The position numbers and the translations under genes are program-made. A stretch of DNA of 64,000 nucleotides from Leucobacter allii (GTDB lineage: Bacteria; Actinomycetota; Actinomycetes; Actinomycetales; Microbacteriaceae), in NCBI RefSeq assembly GCF_022919155.1, contig NZ_CP095045.1, positions 2,728,001 to 2,792,000 on the forward strand, read 5' to 3'. The notes under the pieces were generated by a model. The model ran no database searches, was not told where the DNA came from, and worked only from the letters and a program-made list of their open reading frames with translations. Shown in pieces: positions 30,158-38,244 of this stretch; position 1 is the stretch's first letter, and each line of letters opens with the position of its first letter.

Positions 30158-31639
30158 TCACGCGTTCGCGTCGACGGCGAGATCGGGATCCGGCAGCCCG
30201 AACTCGTGCCGGAGCGCGGAACGCGCGGCGTACCAGCCGGAGAGGCCGTGCACGCCGGGCCCCGGCGACGTCGAGGAGGAGCAGAGGTACAGGCCCCGCG
30301 CGGGCGCCCGCCACGGGTCGCGGGTGAGCACGGGCCGGGAGAACAGCTGCGGCAGGCTCACGGCGCCGGCGCTGAAGTCGCCCCCGTGGTAGTTCCGGTT
30401 GTAGTCGGCGAGCCCGGCGGCCGTCACGACCCGTACCCCGAGGATCCGATCCCGGAAGCCCGGGGCGAAGCGCTCGATCTGCGCGATGACGCGCTCCGAG
30501 ACGTCGACGGTCGAACCGGCGGGGACGTGCGTGTAGCTCCAGATCGCGACGCGCCCCGCGGGGTTGCGCGAGCGGTCGAAGCCGTCGGGCTGGGCGAGCA
30601 GCACGTAGGGGCGATCCGGATGCCGCCCCGCGGCCACCTCGGCCTCCGCGGCGGCCGTCTCCGCGCGGCTCCCGCCGAGGTGCACGGTCGGAGCGGCGGC
30701 GACCCGCGGATCCGCCCACGGGATCGGGCCGTCGAGCACGAAGTCGACCTTCGCCGCGCCGTCGCCGTAGCGGAAGCGCCCGAGCCGGCGGCGGTACGCC
30801 GCAGGCAGCCGCGACCCCGCGATCCTCGCGAAGCCGCGTGCCGAGGTGTCGAAGAGCACCGCCCGCCGGTCGCCCAGCTCGCGGACGTCGGTGATCGTGC
30901 GCTCCGTCTCGATCCGCCCGCCGTGCGCGAGCAGATCGGCGGCGAGCGCGTCCGTGATCGCCCGGGAGCCGCCGACCGGCACCGGCCACCCCGCCGCGTG
31001 CGCGAGCGCGCCGAGCACCGTTCCCACCGCCGAGGTCGCGAGGTTCGGCATCCGCCCGATGCTGTGGGCGGCCACGCCGCCGATGAGCGCCGGCGCGGCC
31101 TCCTCGCGGAAGCGCAGGTCCCAGAGCGGCGTGCCCTGCTCGAGGGTGCGGGCCGCGGTCCAGGCCGCCGCGACCGGATCGGCGGGCAGCCGCAGCATGC
31201 TCCCGCCGAGCGAGAAGTCGACCACGCCGTCGAGGTGCCGCAGCAACGGCCTGAAGAACCGCGCATAGGCCGCGCCGTCCCGCCCCAGCTCAGCGGCGGT
31301 GCGCCCGAGATCCCGGTAGGCCACGGCGGCCCGGTCGGAGCCGCCCCCCGCGCGGCCGTCGAGCGGGTTCGCGTAGGAGGCCTCCGGCACGACGAAGCGC
31401 ATCCGGCGCTCGAGCTGGAAGGCGCGGAAGAACCCCGTGGCGAGCGCCATCGGATGGATCGCCGAGCACGCGTCATGGAGCACCCCGGGCTCGACGAGCT
31501 CGCCGGTGCGCGTGCCGCCGCCGATCTGCTCCGCCGCCTCGTAGACGGTGACGGGCACGCCGGCGCGCGCGAGCGTGACGGCCGCCGCCAGTCCGTTGGG
31601 CCCCGCTCCCACCACGGCGGCCCCGTGCGCTGCACTCAT
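30158..31639 (-). CDS. FAD-dependent oxidoreductase, phytoene dehydrogenase-like
   Basis: 493 residues. AAVVGAGPNGLAAAVTLARA is the dinucleotide-binding motif, followed by VTVYEAAEQIGGGTRT, and the C-terminus has GLYLCSSSTSPGPGVHGLSGW, the FAD-contact motif of CrtI/RetSat-type proteins. This branch is widespread in actinobacteria and usually not part of carotenoid clusters; no carotenoid genes are nearby. The reaction is unknown. ATG at 31639 lies 6 nt after a TACCAT -10-like box with no ribosome site, suggesting leaderless translation. Confidence 0.82.
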   Translation of the reverse strand: MSAAHGAAVVGAGPNGLAAAVTLARAGVPVTVYEAAEQIGGGTRTGELVEPGVLHDACSAIHPMALATGFFRAFQLERRMRFVVPEASYANPLDGRAGGGSDRAAVAYRDLGRTAAELGRDGAAYARFFRPLLRHLDGVVDFSLGGSMLRLPADPVAAAWTAARTLEQGTPLWDLRFREEAAPALIGGVAAHSIGRMPNLATSAVGTVLGALAHAAGWPVPVGGSRAITDALAADLLAHGGRIETERTITDVRELGDRRAVLFDTSARGFARIAGSRLPAAYRRRLGRFRYGDGAAKVDFVLDGPIPWADPRVAAAPTVHLGGSRAETAAAEAEVAAGRHPDRPYVLLAQPDGFDRSRNPAGRVAIWSYTHVPAGSTVDVSERVIAQIERFAPGFRDRILGVRVVTAAGLADYNRNYHGGDFSAGAVSLPQLFSRPVLTRDPWRAPARGLYLCSSSTSPGPGVHGLSGWYAARSALRHEFGLPDPDLAVDANA

Positions 31640-31645
31640 ACTGCG

Positions 31646-31651
31646 ATGGTA
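31646..31651 (-). promoter_or_regulatory. putative leaderless -10 box (TACCAT) of the flavoprotein gene
   Basis: TACCAT on the minus strand ends 6 nt before ATG 31639. No Shine-Dalgarno sequence is present. Confidence 0.45.
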
Positions 31652-31743
31652 TCGGGGGCCGGCATCCGCCTCGACCCCGCGGTTCCGGCGCGTCCGCCGG
31701 AGCGGACGGGCGACTCGCGCCCGCAGGCGCGTTGCGGAGACGG

Positions 31744-31781
31744 CCGAGGGGCCGATCGAATCGCTTCGACCGGCCCCTCGG
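31744..31781. terminator. hairpin terminator after the SLH-protein gene
   Basis: Outer stem CCGAGGGGCCG/CGGCCCCTCGG (11 bp), one mismatch, then an inner stem TCGAA/TTCGA around a TCGC loop. It lies 10 nt past the stop at 31791. Confidence 0.65.
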
Positions 31782-31790
31782 ACACCGCGG

Positions 31791-34700
31791 CTACTGCTGG
31801 CGGTACTCGTTCACCAGGCGGTAGATGAACGCGGCCATCGCCTGACGCGACAGGTTCTGCTTCGGGCGGAACTCGATCTCGTCGGAGCCCTCCACACGGT
31901 TGCCCGTGGTCAGCCCCTCCTCGTACATCCAGGAGATCTCCGTGTAGAACTGGTCGCCTCGCTTGATGTCCGACAGCGGGGAGCTCACCGGCGGGTAGTA
32001 CCCCTGGGGATCCTCGAGGCGGTAGATGAAGGCGGCCATGGCCTGGCGCGAGAGCGGAGCCGTCGGCTTGTAGACCGGCTTGCCCGTCTCCTGCTCCCAG
32101 CCCGTGGAGAGGCCCTCCTCGTACATCCACGAGATCTCCGTGTAGAAGCGGTAGTCCGTGTCGAGGTCGGCGAAGGGCGACACCTCGGGGGCGACGTAGT
32201 CCTTATCCGCCTCCATCCGGTACACGAACGCGGCCATCGCCTCGCGGGTCAGGGGGCGAGCGGGGCGGTACTCGATGCCCTTCTTGCCCATGTCCCAGCC
32301 CTTGGCGTATCCGACGCAGTTCATCCAGTCGATCTCGAGGTAGAACTGGTGCGCGACCGCGACGTCGACGAACGGCGACTGGGAGCGGGGCGTGATGCAC
32401 CGGCCCTCGGGGTCGGGACCGCTGGCGTTGCTGCTGCCCGAGGCGTTCGTCGAGGCGTTGGCGATCGCCGCCGCCTTCGCGGCCGCGGAGGCGTTGGAGT
32501 TCATCTCCGCCGTGCCCGACGCGGCCGTGTCCGAGTCGCTCTGGGCGTGCGCCGCGGCCTGGGCCGCGGCCAGCGCCGAGCCGTCGGCCTCGGCGGAGGC
32601 GCTCGTCGATGCCGTGGTCTCGGCCGCCGACTGCGCGGCCGCGCTCGCGTCGCCGTTCGCGCTGGCCGTCGCCGCCGTGCTCGCGTCGGCGTTCGCAGCG
32701 GCCTTCGCCGCCGCGTTCGCCTTCGAGTCCGCCGAGGCGGAGGCCGAGGCGTTGACGTTCGCATCCGCGCGACTATCGGCATCGACGTTCGTCGTCGCGC
32801 TCGCGGTGGCGCTCGTCGTCGCGCTCGCCGATGCCGTGCTGCTCGCCGCAGCATTCGCGGAGGCGTTGGTCGAGGCATCGGCCTGGGCCGCGGCCTGCGA
32901 GGCCGCGCCGGCCTCGTCGTCGCCCTGGGTGGAGCCCGAGGCGTTCGAGGCGCTGTCAGCGGTCGCGTCCTGCGAACCGACCGCCGCCGCCTCGGCCGAA
33001 CCGCCCGAGGTGGCGGAGGCGTCGGTCGAGGCGCTCGCCCGCGCCGCTGCCTTGGCTGCGGCCTCGGCATCCGCCGTCGCCGCGGCGTCCGCCTGCGTGG
33101 TGTTGTCGGCGTAGGCCGACGCACGGGCCGCAGCCTGGGCGCCCGCCTCGTTGTCGCCGTTCGATGCGGCGGAGGCGGAGGCCGAAGCCGAGGCGTTCGC
33201 GTCCGGGCCCATGCCCGGCGTCTCCTCATCCGCGGCCTTCACCGTGGCGGAACCGAGCTCCACCTTCACCGCGGCGTCGCCGAGGATCGGGAGCACCTCG
33301 ATGCCCAGCGCGCGCACCGTGGTGCTGCCGGCGCCGAGGTCGCCCACCTCCGGCTGCTCGTTCGCGGTCAGGGAGACCACGCCGTCGAGCACCTGCTTGA
33401 GCAGCGGATCGCTGCCGCCCAGCAGTCCGGTGACGAGCGGATCGAGGAGCCCGTTGAGCGTCGTCGAGAGGTTCGCGAGCACCGGCTGGATCACCGCGGT
33501 GTCGAGCGCGCTGCCGATGCCGCCGAGCACGCCGTTCAGGCCGTTGAGCACCGAGCCGAGCACGCCGGAGATCAGTCCGAGGATGCCGCCGGTCGCGGCG
33601 CCCTGGTTCCACACGACGTCCTGGTAGCCGTCGATACCCAGGATGCCGCCGATGGTGGCGGGGCCGCCGTCGACGTCGTCCAGCGTGATCGTCAGCGAGC
33701 CGCCGAGCGCCCCGAGGGCGCTGATGGTGATGTCGACGTCGAGCGCGAGCGAGTACAGGCCGCTCCGCACGATCTGGTCGGCCTTCGTCGCCAGCGAGTT
33801 AGGGCCGGTGCCGGTCAGCGCGTTGGTGATGCCCGCCGTGATCGCGTTGACGACCTCGGGGGTGAGCAGATCGGTGTTCGCGGGCAGGCTGTTGATGTCC
33901 TGACCTGCGTAGGGGCCGCCGGGTCCCACGAGCAGCTGCGCGAGGTCGACGGAGATGGTGCCCGTCGACAGATCGACGTTCACCGACGCGTCGCCCGCGC
34001 CGGGCGCCGACTCGTTGTTGATGGCCGTCTGCAGCAGCTGCGTGCGGACCGTGTCCACCAGGCCCGTCGTGTCGACGCTGAGTTCGGCCTCCGCGCCGCC
34101 CCCGAGCAGTCCGAGCACGGGATCGAGGAGGGCGAAGACCGGGTCGAGCAGCTGCTGGATCGCGCCCGAGTCCCCGAGCACGCCGTCGAGCAGGCCCCCG
34201 ACGCCGCCGAGGACGCCGTCGACCGCACCCGTCACGCCGCCGATGGTCTCGCTGTGGAGGTTGAGCGTGAGGTCGCCGATACCGTACTCGGTGGAGACCG
34301 CTTCGCCGTCCTTCGCAGCGCTGGCGCCGAGCGCGCCGAGCTCCACCGAGGCCTCGTCGAGGACCGCGTCGGTGAGGCCGGCCAGCTGCAGCTGGTCGAG
34401 CAGATCGGTCAGATCGATCCTGGCGTTCTCGCCGGGCGTGCCGTCGAGGCGCGACAGATCGAGCCCGCCGTCGGCGCCGAGGACACCGCTGGCCGAGACG
34501 GACTCCGTCTCGCTGGGCGACGAGCTGTAGCTCTCGAGCACTCCGGCGGAGCCGAGCCAGAGCAGGCCGGGATCGTCGGGGTGCTCCTTGACGATCGGCA
34601 GACCGTCGAGGCCTCCGATGCCGAGCTCCGTCGATCCGAGCAGCGAGAGGTTGAGGCTCTCGCGATCCGCGTCGTTCGGTCCGGCCGCGGTCCATGCGCT

Positions 34701-34919
34701 CTCGCTGGCGCCGGCGCCGGCGACGTCGAGACCGAGGCCCTCGACGAAGAGCGTGTGGCCGTGCGCGGCCGAGTTGCTGCTCGCGTCGCGCTGGTCGGCA
34801 CTCGCCACCGGCGCGATCAGTCCGCTAGCCACGACGGCCGCGGTGACCGCGAGCGCCCCCACTCCGAGCGCCTTGGCTCCGGTTCTGCGTCTGCGCATGT
34901 GATCTTGTGTGGAATCCAC
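31791..34919 (-). CDS. secreted choice-of-anchor-G-like protein with C-terminal SLH repeats
   Basis: 1042 residues. A signal peptide (basic MRRRRTGAKALG, hydrophobic core, cleavage near ASADQ) precedes ~520 residues with many Leu/Gly/Asp helices and beta segments (repeated GVLGGVGGLLDGVLG-like), as in the choice-of-anchor G family. Residues ~568-835 are almost only Ala, Ser, Asn, Asp, Thr. Residues ~840-1042 hold three S-layer homology repeats, each with FYTEISWMYEEGL- or FYLEIDWM-like and LSRQAMAAFIYRL-like signatures. It is likely cell-wall bound through the SLH repeats, with the Ala/Ser region as a spacer that may be O-glycosylated. GTG 34919 is chosen because AAGGGGG lies 5 nt upstream; ATG 34898 has none. 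Confidence 0.85.
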   Translation of the reverse strand: MDSTQDHMRRRRTGAKALGVGALAVTAAVVASGLIAPVASADQRDASSNSAAHGHTLFVEGLGLDVAGAGASESAWTAAGPNDADRESLNLSLLGSTELGIGGLDGLPIVKEHPDDPGLLWLGSAGVLESYSSSPSETESVSASGVLGADGGLDLSRLDGTPGENARIDLTDLLDQLQLAGLTDAVLDEASVELGALGASAAKDGEAVSTEYGIGDLTLNLHSETIGGVTGAVDGVLGGVGGLLDGVLGDSGAIQQLLDPVFALLDPVLGLLGGGAEAELSVDTTGLVDTVRTQLLQTAINNESAPGAGDASVNVDLSTGTISVDLAQLLVGPGGPYAGQDINSLPANTDLLTPEVVNAITAGITNALTGTGPNSLATKADQIVRSGLYSLALDVDITISALGALGGSLTITLDDVDGGPATIGGILGIDGYQDVVWNQGAATGGILGLISGVLGSVLNGLNGVLGGIGSALDTAVIQPVLANLSTTLNGLLDPLVTGLLGGSDPLLKQVLDGVVSLTANEQPEVGDLGAGSTTVRALGIEVLPILGDAAVKVELGSATVKAADEETPGMGPDANASASASASAASNGDNEAGAQAAARASAYADNTTQADAAATADAEAAAKAAARASASTDASATSGGSAEAAAVGSQDATADSASNASGSTQGDDEAGAASQAAAQADASTNASANAAASSTASASATTSATASATTNVDADSRADANVNASASASADSKANAAAKAAANADASTAATASANGDASAAAQSAAETTASTSASAEADGSALAAAQAAAHAQSDSDTAASGTAEMNSNASAAAKAAAIANASTNASGSSNASGPDPEGRCITPRSQSPFVDVAVAHQFYLEIDWMNCVGYAKGWDMGKKGIEYRPARPLTREAMAAFVYRMEADKDYVAPEVSPFADLDTDYRFYTEISWMYEEGLSTGWEQETGKPVYKPTAPLSRQAMAAFIYRLEDPQGYYPPVSSPLSDIKRGDQFYTEISWMYEEGLTTGNRVEGSDEIEFRPKQNLSRQAMAAFIYRLVNEYRQQ

Positions 34920-35025
34920 AAGTTCCCCCTTGTTGTCGTCCCCCGGGGGTGTGTCCCGACTCCAAGCGGATTGCGCGTCCCCGCGCTCCCCATCCGCTCG
35001 TCGTCGCAGTTCCCCCTGGTATCAG

Positions 35026-35055
35026 ATAGTAGGGGAACGCCGGGCGAAAGGGAAA
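35026..35055 (-). promoter_or_regulatory. putative promoter of the SLH-protein gene
   Basis: Minus strand: -10 TACTAT (35031-35026), 18-nt spacer, TTTCCC (35055-35050) as a poor -35. It would give a ~100-nt leader. The 316-nt gap also contains three copies of GGAAACGAA: 35051, 35129 and, inverted, 35178-35186. No gene is visible in the gap. Confidence 0.4.
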
Positions 35056-35235
35056 CGAAATTCCCTTCCGCAGCGGCTCCGTCGGCCGAGGCCAGGACGC
35101 CGGACAGGCGACGGCCTGCGTATGCCGGGGAAACGAAAAGACTCCCCACGCACCCGCCAGAGCCCAGGTACCCTTGCTTCGTTTCCGACCTGGGGGAGTT
35201 CCCTGAGATAGCGCCACGTGGGGAGCCGTACCAGT

Positions 35236-36156
35236 CTAGCGGACGTTTCGCTCCCCCGCGCGCGCGGCGATCGCGTCGGCCCGCCACCCGTCGATCCGTC
35301 GCTGCCCCTCCACGCGCCCGAGTTCCCAGCGCGCCTCGGGATGCGCGTGGTACCACCGCAGCGCCGACCACAGCGCGTCGACGGGCACCGCGTACCCCGT
35401 TCCCGCGAGCAGCTGCGTGCGCTCAGAGCCATCGCCGGGCAGCAGGTCGAGGCGGATCACCGGCGTCTCCCCCCGCCCCTCCGCACCGAGATTCGCGGAC
35501 ACCCGCGCGATCCGCCCCCAGGGCAGCTCGACATCGCGCCCCGGGACGCGCACCGCCACGGCCGCCGCGCCGAGGGCCACGCCGCTCGGTCGCGTCGCGT
35601 AGCTTCCGCCGCGGATCCCGCGCATGAGCATGAGCCACGCCACCCAGCCGGCACCGACCCCGAGCAGCACGCAGCAGAGCGCCCCGATGGCGAGCCCGCC
35701 CGCGCCCGCGGACTCGTTCAGGCGCGGCACCGCGCCGAAGAGCTGGAGCGCCGCGAACACCGCGGCGCCGAGGAGCGCGAGGGCGGCGGTGCCGAGGGCG
35801 ACGGGGAGCACCGGGCGCGGCACCCGGGTCGGGGCGAGGTGCACCCAGGAGTCGAGGGGCGGACGCTCGGCGCGGGTCATGACGAGCTGATTCAGGTAGC
35901 GGAAACGGGCCCGCGGCGGCGCCTGCGGCGCGACGCCGATGCAGAGGAGCGCGAGGCACGCCCCGCCGATGAGCCCGCTCCAGGCCTGCACGGTCTCCCC
36001 CGCGGCCGCCGAGCGTCTCGCGAAGAGGATCGCGCCGACGCCGATACAGACGGCGAGGACGAGCGCACCGGCGCGGCTGAGGCTCGAATCGCGCCTCCCG
36101 CCCGCGGCGGCCCGCGCCCCGCGCAGCGGGAAGCGCTCGAAGCCCTCCGAGGCCAC
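35236..36156 (-). CDS. hypothetical membrane protein
   Basis: 306 residues. Two N-terminal hydrophobic helices (AGALVLAVCIGVGAILF; SGLIGGACLALLCIGVA), a basic loop with RYLNQLVMTRAERP, two more helices (PVALGTAALALLGAAVF; GGLAIGALCCVLLGVGAGW), then a soluble C-terminal domain with beta strands (VELPWGRIARVSANLG) that resembles a PH-like membrane-associated domain. The family is not recognised. GTG at 36156 begins 3 nt after the ABC exporter stop, so it is the third gene of that operon and may relate to the exporter. Confidence 0.65.
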   Translation of the reverse strand: MASEGFERFPLRGARAAAGGRRDSSLSRAGALVLAVCIGVGAILFARRSAAAGETVQAWSGLIGGACLALLCIGVAPQAPPRARFRYLNQLVMTRAERPPLDSWVHLAPTRVPRPVLPVALGTAALALLGAAVFAALQLFGAVPRLNESAGAGGLAIGALCCVLLGVGAGWVAWLMLMRGIRGGSYATRPSGVALGAAAVAVRVPGRDVELPWGRIARVSANLGAEGRGETPVIRLDLLPGDGSERTQLLAGTGYAVPVDALWSALRWYHAHPEARWELGRVEGQRRIDGWRADAIAARAGERNVR

Positions 36157-36159
36157 CGC

Positions 36160-38244
36160 TTACGCCGGCGTCGGAGCGGGCCCGGTGTCGCCCGGCCCGA
36201 CCACCGGCGTCGCGGCCGTCGCCGGTGCCGCCGCGGTCACCGGGTCCGCCGCGATCTCCGCGAGCTCCTCCGCGTCCTCCCCGGCGAACTGGGCCTGGTA
36301 GAGGGCGTAGTAGGCGCCGCGCCTGGCGAGCAGTTCGGCGTGGGAGCCCTGCTCGACGATGCTGCCGTTCTCCATCATGAGGATCGTGTCGGCGTCACGG
36401 ATCGTGGAGAGCCGGTGCGCGATGACGAAGGAGGTGCGATCCTGACGGAGGGCCCGCATCGCCTGCTGCACGAGCACCTCCGTGCGCGTGTCGACCGAGG
36501 AGGTGGCCTCGTCGAGGATCAGCAGCGACGGGTTCGCGATGAACGCGCGGGCGATCGTGAGCAGCTGCCGCTCCCCCGCGGAGAGCGAGGAGGCGTTCTC
36601 CTCGATGACGGTGTCGTAGCCGTCGGGGAGCTGGCGCACGAAGCGGTCGACCATCGTCGCCTGCGCCGCGGCGACGACCTCGTCGTCGCTCGCGTCGAGG
36701 CGTCCGTAGCGGATGTTCTCCCTGATGGTCCCGTCGAAGAGCCAGGCGTCCTGCAGCACCATGCCGACCTGGCTGCGCAGCTCGGCGCGCGAGAGCCGAG
36801 TGATGTCGACCCCGTCGAGCAGGATCCGGCCGCCGTCGAGCTCGTAGAAGCGCATCACGAGGTTGACGAGGGTCGTCTTCCCCGCCCCGGTGGGCCCGAC
36901 GATGGCGACCGTGTGCCCCGGCGAGGCCTCGAGCGAGAGCCCCTCGATGAGGGGCTGCTCGGGGACGTAGCTGAAGGAGACGTCCTCGAAGGTCACATGC
37001 CCGTCGGTGCGCGCCGGCAGCGCGTCCGTCGCGGTGTCGGGATCCTGCTCCTCGGCGTCGAGCAGCTCGAAGGTGCGCTCCGCCGAGGCGACGCCCGACT
37101 GCAGCATGTTCGCCATGCCGGCCATCTCGCCGATGGGCTGCGAGAACTCCCGGGAGTACTGGATGAACGCCGTGACATCGCCGAGGGTCATCTGCCCGGC
37201 CGTCACCCGCAGCGCGCCGACGACGGCGATGAGCACGTAGCTCAGGTACTGCACGAACTGCATCGCCGGCATGATCGTGCCGGAGAGCGCCTGCGCCTTG
37301 TAGGAGGCGTCGAAGAGCCCCTCGTTGCGACGGTCGAACTCCTCGACCATCTCGGCGTCGCGGTTGAAGATGCGCACGAGCTCGTGCCCGGTGAACGACT
37401 CCTCGATGTGGCCGTTGAGCTCTCCCGTATGCTTCCACTGCGCGACGAAGAGCTTCTGCGCGCGGACGCCCACCACGCCGGCGATGATGCCGGACAGCGG
37501 CAGGGCGATGAGCGCGAGGAGCGCCAGCTGCCAGGAGACGACGAACATCATCGCCGCGATCCCGATCACCGTGAGCAGCGACTGCACCAGCTGCGAGAAC
37601 GCCTGCTGGAGCGCCTGCTGGATGTTGTCGACGTCGTTGGTGACGCGGGAGAGCACATCGCCGCGCTGCCGGCTGTCGAAGTAGCTCAGCGGCAGGCGGT
37701 TGAGCTTGTCCTCGATGTCCTGCCGCAGGGTGTAGACGATGCGCATGACGAGCTTGTTGAGGATGTAGCCCTGCAGCCACATCAGGAAGGAGGCGACGAG
37801 GTAGAGGGCGAGGACGGTGAGGATCAGCCGGCCGAGCAGCCCGAAGTCGATGCCCTCGCCCGGAACGACGCCCGAGCCCGCGAGCACGTCGGCGAACTGG
37901 TCCTGCCCCGAGGCCCGCGAGGCCGCGATGACGTCCTCGAGCGAGGCCCCGGCCGGCAGCTGGGCGCCGAGGATGCCGTCGAAGATCACGTCCATGGCCT
38001 GGCCGAGCACCTTCGGCGCGATGACCGTGAGCACCACGGAACCGACGACGAGCAGCACGACGAACGAGAAGAGCCACTTCTCGGGGGCGAGCAGCCCGAT
38101 GAGGCGCTTCGCGGCCGGCCAGAAGTGCTTCGCCTTCTTCGCCGGCTGCCCGCCGAACCAGTCGTCCCCGTCCGGCTGGTAGTCGTCGGGGAGTTCGAAA
38201 GCCTCGGCCGCCGGGGCCTCCGCGTCCTTCTTCGTGCGCGCCAT
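36160..38244 (-). CDS. ABC exporter half-transporter, canonical ATPase site
   Basis: 694 residues: a ~100-residue N-terminal extension, six membrane helices, and a nucleotide-binding domain with Walker A VGPTGAGKTT, signature LSAGERQLL and Walker B LLILDEATSSVD, which keeps the catalytic Glu. It pairs with the upstream half-transporter (starts overlap by 1 nt, TGATG) as a type IV heterodimeric exporter like TM287/288 or BmrCD. Such pumps export lipids, drugs or peptides; the substrate is not evident. The C-terminal tail is Ala/Pro-rich. Confidence 0.92.
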   Translation of the reverse strand: MARTKKDAEAPAAEAFELPDDYQPDGDDWFGGQPAKKAKHFWPAAKRLIGLLAPEKWLFSFVVLLVVGSVVLTVIAPKVLGQAMDVIFDGILGAQLPAGASLEDVIAASRASGQDQFADVLAGSGVVPGEGIDFGLLGRLILTVLALYLVASFLMWLQGYILNKLVMRIVYTLRQDIEDKLNRLPLSYFDSRQRGDVLSRVTNDVDNIQQALQQAFSQLVQSLLTVIGIAAMMFVVSWQLALLALIALPLSGIIAGVVGVRAQKLFVAQWKHTGELNGHIEESFTGHELVRIFNRDAEMVEEFDRRNEGLFDASYKAQALSGTIMPAMQFVQYLSYVLIAVVGALRVTAGQMTLGDVTAFIQYSREFSQPIGEMAGMANMLQSGVASAERTFELLDAEEQDPDTATDALPARTDGHVTFEDVSFSYVPEQPLIEGLSLEASPGHTVAIVGPTGAGKTTLVNLVMRFYELDGGRILLDGVDITRLSRAELRSQVGMVLQDAWLFDGTIRENIRYGRLDASDDEVVAAAQATMVDRFVRQLPDGYDTVIEENASSLSAGERQLLTIARAFIANPSLLILDEATSSVDTRTEVLVQQAMRALRQDRTSFVIAHRLSTIRDADTILMMENGSIVEQGSHAELLARRGAYYALYQAQFAGEDAEELAEIAADPVTAAAPATAATPVVGPGDTGPAPTPA

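Noticed and set aside
32440..33215. CRISPR-like or mobile repeat array in the SLH-protein gene
   Set aside because: It is degenerate Ala/Ser/Asn coding repeat with no constant spacer and repeat lengths, in frame within one large gene.
34896..34898. ATG 34898 as the start of the SLH-protein gene
   Set aside because: There is no ribosome-binding site before it, whereas GTG 34919 has AAGGGGG at good spacing and still gives a workable signal peptide.
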